Positions 15,385-24,321 of a stretch of 64,000 nt of DNA are shown one piece after another. This DNA comes from Microseira sp003486305 (GTDB taxonomy: Bacteria > Cyanobacteriota > Cyanobacteriia > Cyanobacteriales > Aerosakkonemataceae). Made by a program: the position numbers and the translations under genes. The notes under the pieces are model-generated. The model did not search any database, was not told the DNA's origin, and was given only the letters and a program-made list of their open reading frames with translations. Within the stretch, counting starts at the first letter, position 1. Every line of letters begins with the position of its first letter. The stretch is taken from assembly GCA_031969655.1 (NCBI GenBank), contig DALYJX010000003.1, positions 1-64,000 on the forward strand, given 5' to 3'.

Positions 15385-18114
15385 TTAAAAGTTGACTGAA
15401 AACGTGCCTTGGATAGTCAGAGGTGCGCCCGGATAAATTCCATCTCTGAAAGTGGCACTCTCAAAGTATCTCTCGTTAGACAAGTTTTTGAAATTCAAAG
15501 CTGCTCGCCAATTGTCGCCTCTGTAATAGATCGCTGCATCGGTTCGCAAATAACTTGGCAACTCGATAGTATTAGCTAAGTCTCCCTTTCGATCGCCAAC
15601 TGCAAAAATCCCGGCTCCAAATCCTAAACCCCGGAAAGTTCCTGATTGAATTTCATAAGTAGCCCATAAACTGCCGCTGTGTCGCGGTACGTTGTTAAAT
15701 TCATTGCCCTCGTTACCGCTATTGTCTTTGGTGATTTCCGTGTCGGTGAAAGCATAACCAGCAATGATGTTAAATCCTGGTAGGATTTGCCCAACTACAT
15801 TGAACTCGATTCCTCGACTTTGCTGTTCGCCAACCTGGATACTAAATTGCGGTCGTTCCGGATCGATAGTAATCACATTTTGCTTGGTAATTTGATACGC
15901 CGCCAGCGTCGTCGAAAGCCTGCCGTTTAAAAGTTCCGTTTTCACACCTACTTCAAATTGTTGGCTAGTAGTCGGCTCAAACGGCGTTCCGTCTGCATTT
16001 CTAGTACCGGCGGAAAAAGATGGTGCGAAGGAACGACTGTAACTGGCATAGAGGGAAACTGGTTCGATGGGTTGATAAACAATACCAACGCGAGGACTGA
16101 AGGCTGTGTCTTCTTGGGATAAAGATTCGTCGGTTATCTTATTGTCTGTTAGTTGTTCAACCCAGTCATAGCGTCCGCCGAGCAGAATTTTTACGCTTTC
16201 TCCGATTGAAATTAAATTCTGCAAATAAACGCCCACTAAATTTTGTTGCTCGAAAGTTCTTTGGGATAGAGTGTACGAGAGGGGAGGAATTCCATAGACT
16301 GGCTCAAACAAATCAATCGATGGCACATCTGCATTGAATAATTCCAAATTTTGATCGGTTCGCCGCAGTTCCACACCCGCTAAAAGTTCTTGCTTGACAA
16401 TGCCAGTCCGAACCGTGCCGATAACATCAGTTTGCAGCGCGTAGTTTTGTGCATCTAAGTTATTGCGAAACGCACCGCGACTGACTGTTCTGTTATCTTC
16501 TAGCAGGCTGTTGGTAAAAATTACATCTTCATCAATGGTGAGCAATTCTGCTCTAAAAGAATTTCGCAGCCTCAAGTTATCGCTGAATCGGTGTTCCAAG
16601 CGATATCCAGCGCTACCAACGCTGCGAATTTGATCTTCTCTAGTTGGATCTCCTAAATATCGGGATATGGGTACTCGCCCAAAAGGATTTGGCAAAATCG
16701 TGCCAACAGCTGGTAAACCAGCGTAGTCTAGTCGATTGTCGCGCTGATACTGACCTTCAAAACTCAGGGTTGTATTTTGACCAATTTGAAGGCTAACGAC
16801 TGGAGCAACAAAGTACCGTTCTAAATCTAAGAAATCAACAAAAGTGTTAGAGTTTTGATAGGCGGCATTCAAACGGTAAAGAGCGGTTCTATCGGCATTT
16901 AACGGCCCTGAAATATCGATTGTGGGTCGATAAAAATCGAAGTTGCCTATGGTCAGTTCGACGGCATAAAAAGGATCTCGTAGGGGTTGCTTTGTCGTAA
17001 GATTTATGATACCGCCCGGTTCTCCCTGTCCGTAAAGTACTGAAGCAGGGCCTTTGAGGACTTCAACTTGTTCGATGTTAGCTGTTTCTTGATTGAGGTT
17101 GAAGCCGCCGAACGCATTTCTAACGCCATTTGTGAAGTAATCGCGACCGCTGGAAAAGCCTCGGCTTCTAAAGGCATCGCCAAAAATAGTCAAAGAACTG
17201 TTATCTGGAGCGACGCCAGGAACGTTACGAAGCGCATCGCTGAGCTGGGTAGCTCCTTGATCTTCCAACACCTGCTGAGGAATTACCTGAATTGTTTGGG
17301 GAATGTCCCGTGTCGGCGCGTTTGTCCTTGTCGCCGTTGAGGCGGAAGGTACTTGATACCTTGAAAGTCGCTGACCAGTCACAGTCACTTCAATTGACTC
17401 TTCTGTGGGAGGCTGAATTCCTGGGGTTGCTGGTTCTGACGGTATTGCAGTACCTGGTTCTCGTCCAGGCGGTGTTGGTTGGAGAGGGGGTATTGCAGTA
17501 CGGGGTTCTCGTCCAGGCGGTGTTGGTTCCCCTGGCGGTACTACTGCACCAGGCTGAGTTGATGGTTGGGTTGGTTGGACAGGCGGTAATACTACACCGG
17601 GTTGAGTCGGTGTTTGGGTTGGTTCCGCTGGCGGCACTACTGCACCGGGTTCTTGGCTGGGAGTTGTTGGTACCCTTCCTGGTGTTGGTTGTACGGCTGT
17701 TGTACCGGGAGCGGCACTCAAGCTGAGTACTAAAGCTCCATCGCGAGTAAGCACTTGTGCTGTTGGTACGCCAGTTTCGCTGATGACTTTAACGCGGATA
17801 CTGTTGGCATCGAGTGGGGTGACTTGTACCGAACGAATCCCCGGCGCTGGGTTGTCGGCGCGAAAAATGTCGCTCCCTGGTAGACGTAACCTAGTGGTAA
17901 TGATGTCGGTAATTAGGGTTTGACCAGAGCTGGCACTAAAGGCTTGCAGCGGTTTTCCATCTTTTGTTTCTAAGACAATCTCGATGCCCCTCGGCGTCTG
18001 GTTAAGCCGAACGGCGGTCACTTCGGCGAATTCGGCTCGTGCTGGTGTTGCCACTAGCGCTGATACTGCTCCTGCCAGTGCAAGGCTGTTGAGTAATTGC
18101 TGCTGTCTGTTCAC
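15385..18114 (-). CDS. TonB-dependent siderophore receptor with N-terminal AMIN domain
   Basis: A protein of 909 residues. A signal peptide (LALAGAVSALVATPARA) is followed by an AMIN domain (about 25-135: VRLNQTPRGIEIVLETKDG). A Pro-rich spacer with PPGREPRTAIPP-type repeats (about 136-235) leads to a TonB-box-like EESIEVTVTGQRL. The plug (about 255-375) has RDIPQTIQVIPQQVLEDQGA and VEVLKGPASVLYGQGEPGG. A 22-strand-type barrel ends in a terminal Phe (IQGTFSVNF). It belongs to the FhuA/FoxA-like siderophore class and probably imports the compound made by the cluster starting at 18746. AMIN domains bind peptidoglycan-associated or cell-envelope partners and are typical of cyanobacterial receptors. 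Confidence 0.93.
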   Translation of the reverse strand: MNRQQQLLNSLALAGAVSALVATPARAEFAEVTAVRLNQTPRGIEIVLETKDGKPLQAFSASSGQTLITDIITTRLRLPGSDIFRADNPAPGIRSVQVTPLDANSIRVKVISETGVPTAQVLTRDGALVLSLSAAPGTTAVQPTPGRVPTTPSQEPGAVVPPAEPTQTPTQPGVVLPPVQPTQPSTQPGAVVPPGEPTPPGREPRTAIPPLQPTPPGREPGTAIPSEPATPGIQPPTEESIEVTVTGQRLSRYQVPSASTATRTNAPTRDIPQTIQVIPQQVLEDQGATQLSDALRNVPGVAPDNSSLTIFGDAFRSRGFSSGRDYFTNGVRNAFGGFNLNQETANIEQVEVLKGPASVLYGQGEPGGIINLTTKQPLRDPFYAVELTIGNFDFYRPTIDISGPLNADRTALYRLNAAYQNSNTFVDFLDLERYFVAPVVSLQIGQNTTLSFEGQYQRDNRLDYAGLPAVGTILPNPFGRVPISRYLGDPTREDQIRSVGSAGYRLEHRFSDNLRLRNSFRAELLTIDEDVIFTNSLLEDNRTVSRGAFRNNLDAQNYALQTDVIGTVRTGIVKQELLAGVELRRTDQNLELFNADVPSIDLFEPVYGIPPLSYTLSQRTFEQQNLVGVYLQNLISIGESVKILLGGRYDWVEQLTDNKITDESLSQEDTAFSPRVGIVYQPIEPVSLYASYSRSFAPSFSAGTRNADGTPFEPTTSQQFEVGVKTELLNGRLSTTLAAYQITKQNVITIDPERPQFSIQVGEQQSRGIEFNVVGQILPGFNIIAGYAFTDTEITKDNSGNEGNEFNNVPRHSGSLWATYEIQSGTFRGLGFGAGIFAVGDRKGDLANTIELPSYLRTDAAIYYRGDNWRAALNFKNLSNERYFESATFRDGIYPGAPLTIQGTFSVNF

Positions 18115-18252
18115 TGCTTGTCACACACAATTGGTCAAATTTAATCGCGGTCTATTAGTTCATCTGTACTCAGTTGCTAGGGATAGTACCGAGATCTTGA
18201 TGCAAAAGACTCTTAATTAGAGTACAGAAAAACAGCGTTAGTCAATCAAAAC

Positions 18253-18275
18253 TTAATGAAAATAAAATTCATTAA
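18253..18275. promoter_or_regulatory. Candidate Fur box
   Basis: A perfect inverted repeat TTAATGAA-N7-TTCATTAA, with an AT-rich core, lies 139 nt upstream of the receptor start. Length, symmetry and composition fit an iron-repressor operator; binding is inferred. Confidence 0.5.
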
Positions 18276-18438
18276 CTAATTGGCCTACTACAACTTCGTG
18301 GTCTTGTTAATCTAGTGAAGTTATGGTATAGACAGGCAAAATAGTCATTGTACGCTCTGGCTAAGGCAAGAACCAGTGAATTAATTGCTACAGTTATCTA
18401 CTGGTAATTGCAAATAGTGAAAAAGTTATAAAAGGGTA

Positions 18439-18469
18439 TTGACATTAATTTGCAGTATGTTAATGTGAA
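18439..18469. promoter_or_regulatory. Palindrome overlapping a -35-like box before the NRPS genes
   Basis: TTGACATTAA-N11-TTAATGTGAA matches at 9 of 10 arm positions. The left arm contains TTGACA, and TAATGT at the right could serve as a -10. An operator overlapping the promoter of the biosynthetic operon is a reasonable reading. Confidence 0.4.
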
Positions 18470-18627
18470 TAACTGTCAAACCTGTAACAAATTGGATCTG
18501 GGCTAAATCTGCGATCGCACCTGTCAAATGCTCGGATGCAATAGCTTCAATCCTCTAGCTAACTACATCAACTGTCGTGTCCGGTTAGCTCAAAGAAATA
18601 ATTTTCAGCAGAGGAGAAATTGTACTA

Positions 18628-18672
18628 ATGTCAAGCAGATTTACTGGACTGTCCGCAGCGCCAGGATTTTAA
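18628..18672 (+). CDS. Possible 14-residue leader peptide
   Basis: AGAGGAG at 18610-18616 lies 11 nt before an ATG, followed by 13 more codons (MSSRFTGLSAAPGF) and TAA. The ribosome site is much better than the one of the large gene at 18746. It could be a translated leader or a chance occurrence. Confidence 0.25.
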   Translation: MSSRFTGLSAAPGF

Positions 18673-18745
18673 ATGGCTAATTCTTTTTTTCCAGCAACGA
18701 CGCGAACAAGATTGAATTACATCACGTATAGGGTGCTTACAAACG

Positions 18746-21700
18746 ATGACCAATCGTGACAATGGCTTGTCGGAATTTCCCTACTGTTGCGCCACTTTAG
18801 TAGAACTGTTACGCCACAGGGCGCAAGCGCAGCCAGAACAGACAGCGTATATTTTTCTGCAAGATAAAGAAACCGAGTTTTTACGCCTGACTTATCAACA
18901 GTTGGATGCAAAAGCAAAAGCGATCGCAACAATACTGCAATCAAAAGGATTAAGCGGCGAGCGTGCTTTATTACTTTATCCACCCGGACTTGATTATCTG
19001 GCGGCATTTTTCGGCTGTCTTTACGCTGGAGTTGTTGCAGTTCCAGCCTATCCGCCGCGCAATCAACGCAACACGCCCAGAATACAGGCAGTTGTCAAAG
19101 ATGCAACAGCCGCTCAAGCTCTTTGCACAACAACCATTCTGTCTAAAGTACAATCCCTGCTCAATTTGGGACAATTGCAGTGGTTGACAACAGATATTAT
19201 CCCTGACGAAATAGAAGAAAATTGGCAAGCGCCTTTAGTTAAAAGCGATACATTAGCGTTTCTGCAATATACATCGGGTTCTACAGGGACACCCAAAGGC
19301 GTCATGCTCAGTCATGGCAACCTCATGCACAATGCTGCCATGACTTACCAAGTCATGGAGCATTCCCCTAGTAGCAAATTTGTCTCGTGGTTGCCTGTTT
19401 ATCACGACATGGGATTGATCGGCGGTATTTTGCAACCGCTGTATGGTGGATTTCCATGTATATTAATGTCTCCAGCTTCTTTTTTGCAGAGTCCGTATCG
19501 TTGGCTAAAAGCTATTTCCGATTACGGAGGTACGACGAGTGGCGCACCCAATTTCGCCTACGACTTGTGCGTGCAAAAAATTACACCGGAACAACGAAAA
19601 ACACTCGATTTAAGCACTTGGAGCGTCGCGTTTAACGGAGCTGAACCTGTACGATCCGATACGTTAGAGCGATTTTCAACCGCTTTTGCCGAGTGCGGTT
19701 TTCGGCGGGAAGCTTTCTACCCTTGTTACGGGATGGCGGAAGCAACGTTAATGGTTTCCGGTGTCTTGAAAAAAGCGATACCAGCAATCAAAACGGTGCG
19801 GGTAGAGGAACTGGAGAGCGATCGCGTTGTTGATGCTTTGATGGAAAATCAGAATGTTCGTTCTTTAGTTAGTTGCGGTAAAAGTATTCCAGAACAGCAA
19901 ATTGCGATTGTCAATCCGCAAACTTTAACACGTTGCTTGCCAGATCAAGTCGGTGAAATTTGGGTATCTGGTCCGAGTATAGGTGGGGGTTATTGGCAGA
20001 GGATTGAAGAAACAAATCAAACTTTTGGTGCTTATATTTCAGATACAGGTGAAGGGCCATTTTTGCGGACTGGGGACTTAGGCTTTTTAGACAACGGCGA
20101 ACTATTTATTACAGGTCGAGCTAAGGATTTAATTATTATCCGAGGTCGCAATCTTTATCCGCAAGATATTGAGCTAACAGCGGAACGCAGCCATGCAGCG
20201 TTGCGATCGCATAGTGGTGCAGCTTTTGCTGTCGAGATTGATAATAGACTTCTCCAGAAAACAAGCTCTTTGACAGGCAAGATGCCTATCCCACAAGAGT
20301 TTTTGGAGAAGTCTAATGAAGAACGTTTGGTAATCGTGCAAGAATTGGAATTTCGAGCCAAACCAAACGTTGAGGAAATTACGGCAGCGATTAGGAGTGC
20401 GATCGCGCAAGAATACGAAGTGCAAGTTTATGGTGTAATTTTAGTTAAACCAGGCAGTATTCCCAAAACTTCTAGCGGTAAAATTCAACGTTTGGGAACT
20501 AAGGCAGCATTTCTTGCAGGCGAACTGGAAGTCATAGGTAGTAGCATCCTCCAAAGCATGATGGCGGATTGCAGCGGTATAAGTTACACCGAAAGGCAGC
20601 GGTGTGCGGGCACCCTTAAGGGTGCCGCTACACAAACGAGCCAAAAGGCTATACTCACGCGAGAAGCAATCGGCGGTAATTTTGCAGAAAACGAAACTAA
20701 CTTACAGCGCGAAGCTCTTTTAACGCTCACCCCACGGGAGAGTCAGCCACTTTTAGAAGCGTATTTAATCGAGTTGGTGGCGCGGGTGTTGTTAATAGCA
20801 CCATCAGAAATTAATCCCAAACAACAGTTAACGGCTTTAGGACTTGATTCTTTAAAAGTTTTTGAATTAAAAAACCGAATTGAAGTTGACCTTGAAGTTG
20901 CTGTATCGATTGCCGACTTTTTTGAAGACTTTACTTTTGCCCAGTTAGCAACTAAGCTAATTGCTCAACTGACAACGGCAACGTCGTTACAGCCGCTGGC
21001 TCAAATTCGCAATGCTAGTGGCAAATACCCGCTATCTTTTCAAGAGCAGCAATTGTGGTTAGTCGATCGGTTAGCTTCTAATACTCCTGCTTATAACATT
21101 CCTATTGCGATTAATTTGGCAGGAGAACTGAACGAAAAAGCATTAGCAGAAAGCTTTAATGAAATTATCAGACGCCATCAAGTTTTGCGGACAAGCTTTG
21201 TGGTAGAAAACGGACAACCTGTGGTAGCGATCGCAGAAGTCGTAACCTTTACCCTCGCAGTTGAAGTGTTAGAGAGTAACGCGCGAGCAGAACATATAGC
21301 CACCGAGTTCGCGAAACAACCCTTTGACTTATCTCATGCACCATTGTTGCGCGCTAAACTGTTGCGCTTAGGTGAAACAGAATATACATTGCTGATCGCT
21401 CTGCACCACATTGTAGCGGATGGTTGGTCAATGGGAATTTTAATCCGAGAACTAGCAGCAATTTACGAAGCATTTTCTCAGGGAAAACCTTCCCCACTCC
21501 CCAAACTGCCGATCCAGTATGTAGATTTTGCCTATTGGCAACAGCAGCAAGTAAAACAAAATATTCAACTTTTACTTGCATATTGGAAACAGCAATTAGG
21601 GGGCAAATTGCCTGTTTTAAATTTAAGAGCAGATCGCCCGCGATCGCCCGTTCAAACCTTTAACGGCGCTCAAGCTACGTTAATTCTGCCTCAATCCCTT

Positions 21701-24283
21701 ACCCAAGCACTGAAGAATTTAAGCCATCAGGAAGGCGCAACTTTGTTTATGACCTTGCTGGCGGCATTCAAAACATTACTTTACCGCTATACGGGACAAA
21801 CAGATATCTTAGTCGGTTCTCCCATTGCCAACCGCAACCGAGGCGAAATAGAGACATTAATTGGGTGTTTTGTCAATATTTTAGTACTGCGAACCGACCT
21901 TTCTGGCGAACCTAGTTTTAGAGATTTATTAGCACGGGTGCGTCAGATAGCTTTAGGTGCATACGTTCATCAAGATCTGCCGTTTGAGAAGTTAGTAGAA
22001 GAACTACAGCCAGAGAGAGATCCGAGTTACAATCCTCTTTTTCAAGTGATGTTCGCGCTTCAGAATGTCCCCAGACCGGATGTAAATTTATCGAATGTTT
22101 CCTTGACTTACCAGGCAGGTTATAACGGGACGGCGAAGTTTGATATAACGCTGTTAATGGAAGAAAGAGAGGAAGAAATCGTTGGAACTTTGGAGTACAA
22201 CACCGATTTGTTTGAATCCGCTACCATCGAGCGAATGTTGGGGCATTTCCGGACATTGATAGAGGGAATTGTTGCCAATCCAGACCGGGGATTATCGGAT
22301 TTACCTTTGTTGACAGCAGATGAAGAATATCAGATAATTGTAGAGTGGAATAAAACAAATCAGGAGTGGGAAAAACATCTCCGGGCTGAACCATTCCACA
22401 AGCAATTTGAAGCACAAGTAGAGCGGACGCCGGATGCGATCGCTGTAGTATTTCAAGATCGGCAACTCACGTATCGGCAACTCAACGAAAAAGCCAATCA
22501 GCTAGCGCACTACCTACAAAAATTAGGCGTTAAGCCAGACATTCTCGTTGGCATTTGCGTGGAACGCTCTATCGAAATGTTAGTCGGATTGTTAGGAATT
22601 TTGAAAGCTGGTGGTGCTTATGTGCCGCTAGATCCTACATATCCAAAACAGCGGCTAGCATTCATGCTGGAGGACGTGCAAGCACCCGTTTTACTAACCC
22701 AACAGCATCTAGTTGATTCTGGATTAGAGTCGATTAATTTAATTCAAAGTTCCCTAGTTGTGTGTCTGGATACAGATTGGCAGAAAATTGCCCAATCAAG
22801 TCTAGAAAATCCCGTCACTCAGGTAACGGTAGATAACCTAGCCTACGTTATTTATACGTCCGGTTCTACAGGGAAACCCAAAGGCACTTTAATCGAACAT
22901 CGAGGGTTGACTAATTACTTGAACTGGTGTTCTCAAGCGTATGCTGTAGAGCAAGGAGAGGGAGCGATCGTTCACTCTTCTATTTCCTTCGATATGACAA
23001 TTACGGGGTTGTTTTCACCCTTGTTGGTAGGTCGTCGAGTTGAACTGTTACCGGAAGGTTTTAGCATCGAATCTCTGGCGACTGCATTGCGTCGAGGCTC
23101 GAACTTTAGTTTAATTAAAATCACACCTGCTCAATTAGAGTTGCTCAGTCAGCAATTATCTTCTGAAGTAGCAGCGGGTAAAACTAGAGCCTTCATTATC
23201 GGGGGTGAAAATTTATCAGCGTCGAGCCTTACTTTTTGGCAAAATGCTGCTCCCGAAACTTTGTTGGTGAATGAATACGGCCCAACAGAAACCGTAGTTG
23301 GATGTTGCGTTTATTGGGTACCATTACATCAGCATCAGTCAGGTTGGATTCCGATTGGTCGTCCAATTGCCAATACTCAACTTTATATTTTGGATCAAAA
23401 ACTGCGACCTGTACCGATTGGAGTTACTGGGGAATTATATATCGGCGGTGCAGGTGTAGCGAGGGGATATCTGAATCGTCCCGATTTAACATCTGAGCGA
23501 TTTATTACTAACCCTTTTAGCCAAAAAGAAGGAGCGCGGTTATACAAAACGGGGGATTTAGCTCGGTACTTACCAGACGGGACAATTGAGTGTTTGGGAA
23601 GGATCGACCACGGGGTGAAAATTCGCGGATTCCGCGTTGAACTTGGAGAGATTGAAGCAGTATTGGGTCAACATCCAGCAGTGCAGGAAGTAGCGATCGC
23701 AGCCAGAGAAGATTCTCCCGGCGATCGGCGTTTAGTTGCTTATGTCGTTCCTCGGTTAAAAGAGGCGATTTCAGTTAGTGAATTGCGGAGTTTTCTCAAG
23801 GAAAAACTCCCCGAATATATGATACCTTCTGCATTTGTGACGTTGGACTCAATGCCGCTCACAATCAACGGCAAGGTAGATCGGCAAGCATTACCAATAC
23901 CAGAAAATCTTCGCCCAGAATTGGCAGTTGCTTACGAGTCGCCTCAAACTCAAGTAGAACGAATCATCGCCAATCTGTGGCAAGAAGTACTTCACCTCGA
24001 AAAAGTAGGAATTTATGACAACTTTTTCGATCTCGGCGGTCATTCTTTACTTCTGGTTCGGGTTCATAATAAACTCGAAGAAATCTGGCAACAAGAGATA
24101 GAAATTGTTGAATTATTCAAGTATCCAACAATTAGCTCTTTGGCGAAACATTTAAGCCAGAAGCATGAAGAACAGCATTTGATCGAACAAAGTCGCACCA
24201 GAGCTAACAAACAAAAAGCAGCATTCAACCAACAAAAGCAACTAATGAAATCTCAGAAATCTATTTCCGAAATAGGCATGTAG
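18746..24283 (+). CDS. Loading NRPS: FAAL-ACP-C-A(Asn-like)-PCP
   Basis: A protein of 1845 residues. Residues 13-590 are a fatty acyl-AMP ligase (YTSGSTGTPKGVMLSHGNL, YHDMGLIGG), which loads a fatty acid as acyl-AMP. An ACP has Ser702 in LGLDSLKVFEL. A condensation domain (about 760-1190) has HHIVADG near 887. An adenylation domain (about 1215-1715) reads by eye as D-M-T-K-I-G-E-V-G-K, close to the asparagine code DLTKLGEVGK. The PCP has Ser1767 in DLGGHSLLLV. A basic, Gln-rich tail probably docks to the PKS. Two in-frame repeats interrupt the FAAL C-terminal part: residues 500-523 and about 606-643, the latter in the FAAL-ACP linker. The predicted product is fatty acyl-Asn on the PCP. Confidence 0.9.
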   Translation: MTNRDNGLSEFPYCCATLVELLRHRAQAQPEQTAYIFLQDKETEFLRLTYQQLDAKAKAIATILQSKGLSGERALLLYPPGLDYLAAFFGCLYAGVVAVPAYPPRNQRNTPRIQAVVKDATAAQALCTTTILSKVQSLLNLGQLQWLTTDIIPDEIEENWQAPLVKSDTLAFLQYTSGSTGTPKGVMLSHGNLMHNAAMTYQVMEHSPSSKFVSWLPVYHDMGLIGGILQPLYGGFPCILMSPASFLQSPYRWLKAISDYGGTTSGAPNFAYDLCVQKITPEQRKTLDLSTWSVAFNGAEPVRSDTLERFSTAFAECGFRREAFYPCYGMAEATLMVSGVLKKAIPAIKTVRVEELESDRVVDALMENQNVRSLVSCGKSIPEQQIAIVNPQTLTRCLPDQVGEIWVSGPSIGGGYWQRIEETNQTFGAYISDTGEGPFLRTGDLGFLDNGELFITGRAKDLIIIRGRNLYPQDIELTAERSHAALRSHSGAAFAVEIDNRLLQKTSSLTGKMPIPQEFLEKSNEERLVIVQELEFRAKPNVEEITAAIRSAIAQEYEVQVYGVILVKPGSIPKTSSGKIQRLGTKAAFLAGELEVIGSSILQSMMADCSGISYTERQRCAGTLKGAATQTSQKAILTREAIGGNFAENETNLQREALLTLTPRESQPLLEAYLIELVARVLLIAPSEINPKQQLTALGLDSLKVFELKNRIEVDLEVAVSIADFFEDFTFAQLATKLIAQLTTATSLQPLAQIRNASGKYPLSFQEQQLWLVDRLASNTPAYNIPIAINLAGELNEKALAESFNEIIRRHQVLRTSFVVENGQPVVAIAEVVTFTLAVEVLESNARAEHIATEFAKQPFDLSHAPLLRAKLLRLGETEYTLLIALHHIVADGWSMGILIRELAAIYEAFSQGKPSPLPKLPIQYVDFAYWQQQQVKQNIQLLLAYWKQQLGGKLPVLNLRADRPRSPVQTFNGAQATLILPQSLTQALKNLSHQEGATLFMTLLAAFKTLLYRYTGQTDILVGSPIANRNRGEIETLIGCFVNILVLRTDLSGEPSFRDLLARVRQIALGAYVHQDLPFEKLVEELQPERDPSYNPLFQVMFALQNVPRPDVNLSNVSLTYQAGYNGTAKFDITLLMEEREEEIVGTLEYNTDLFESATIERMLGHFRTLIEGIVANPDRGLSDLPLLTADEEYQIIVEWNKTNQEWEKHLRAEPFHKQFEAQVERTPDAIAVVFQDRQLTYRQLNEKANQLAHYLQKLGVKPDILVGICVERSIEMLVGLLGILKAGGAYVPLDPTYPKQRLAFMLEDVQAPVLLTQQHLVDSGLESINLIQSSLVVCLDTDWQKIAQSSLENPVTQVTVDNLAYVIYTSGSTGKPKGTLIEHRGLTNYLNWCSQAYAVEQGEGAIVHSSISFDMTITGLFSPLLVGRRVELLPEGFSIESLATALRRGSNFSLIKITPAQLELLSQQLSSEVAAGKTRAFIIGGENLSASSLTFWQNAAPETLLVNEYGPTETVVGCCVYWVPLHQHQSGWIPIGRPIANTQLYILDQKLRPVPIGVTGELYIGGAGVARGYLNRPDLTSERFITNPFSQKEGARLYKTGDLARYLPDGTIECLGRIDHGVKIRGFRVELGEIEAVLGQHPAVQEVAIAAREDSPGDRRLVAYVVPRLKEAISVSELRSFLKEKLPEYMIPSAFVTLDSMPLTINGKVDRQALPIPENLRPELAVAYESPQTQVERIIANLWQEVLHLEKVGIYDNFFDLGGHSLLLVRVHNKLEEIWQQEIEIVELFKYPTISSLAKHLSQKHEEQHLIEQSRTRANKQKAAFNQQKQLMKSQKSISEIGM
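20243..20314 (+). repeat. 72-nt in-frame palindromic repeat (family 1) in FAAL
   Basis: Read NRLLQKTSSLTGKMPIPQEF and onward, starting on a codon boundary. The hairpin AGGCA-AGA-TGCCT differs from the acylase copy by a compensatory pair (G-C to A-T). It lies in the C-terminal subdomain of the ligase, between AAFAVEID and EERLVIVQE. Confidence 0.9.
20563..20675 (+). repeat. About 113-nt palindromic element (family 2) in the FAAL-ACP linker
   Basis: Read in frame through RCAGTLKGAATQTSQKAIL. Its ends resemble AGCGGATTGCA and its inverse, and the centre is a GGCACCC/GGGTGCC hairpin. The same element occurs at 36909 and 37835. Confidence 0.85.
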
Positions 24284-24321
24284 TTTGCTTTGACGTAGCG
24301 GTCATTTTAGAGAGAAAGAAA

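Larger units (their letters stand above)
18115..18745. promoter_or_regulatory. Divergent intergenic region between the receptor and the biosynthetic genes
   Basis: A 631-nt region separates the two divergent transcription units. It holds a Fur-like palindrome at 18253-18275, a second palindrome at 18439-18469, a short leader ORF at 18628-18672 and AT-rich DNA. Joint control of uptake and synthesis from here is likely. Confidence 0.6.
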
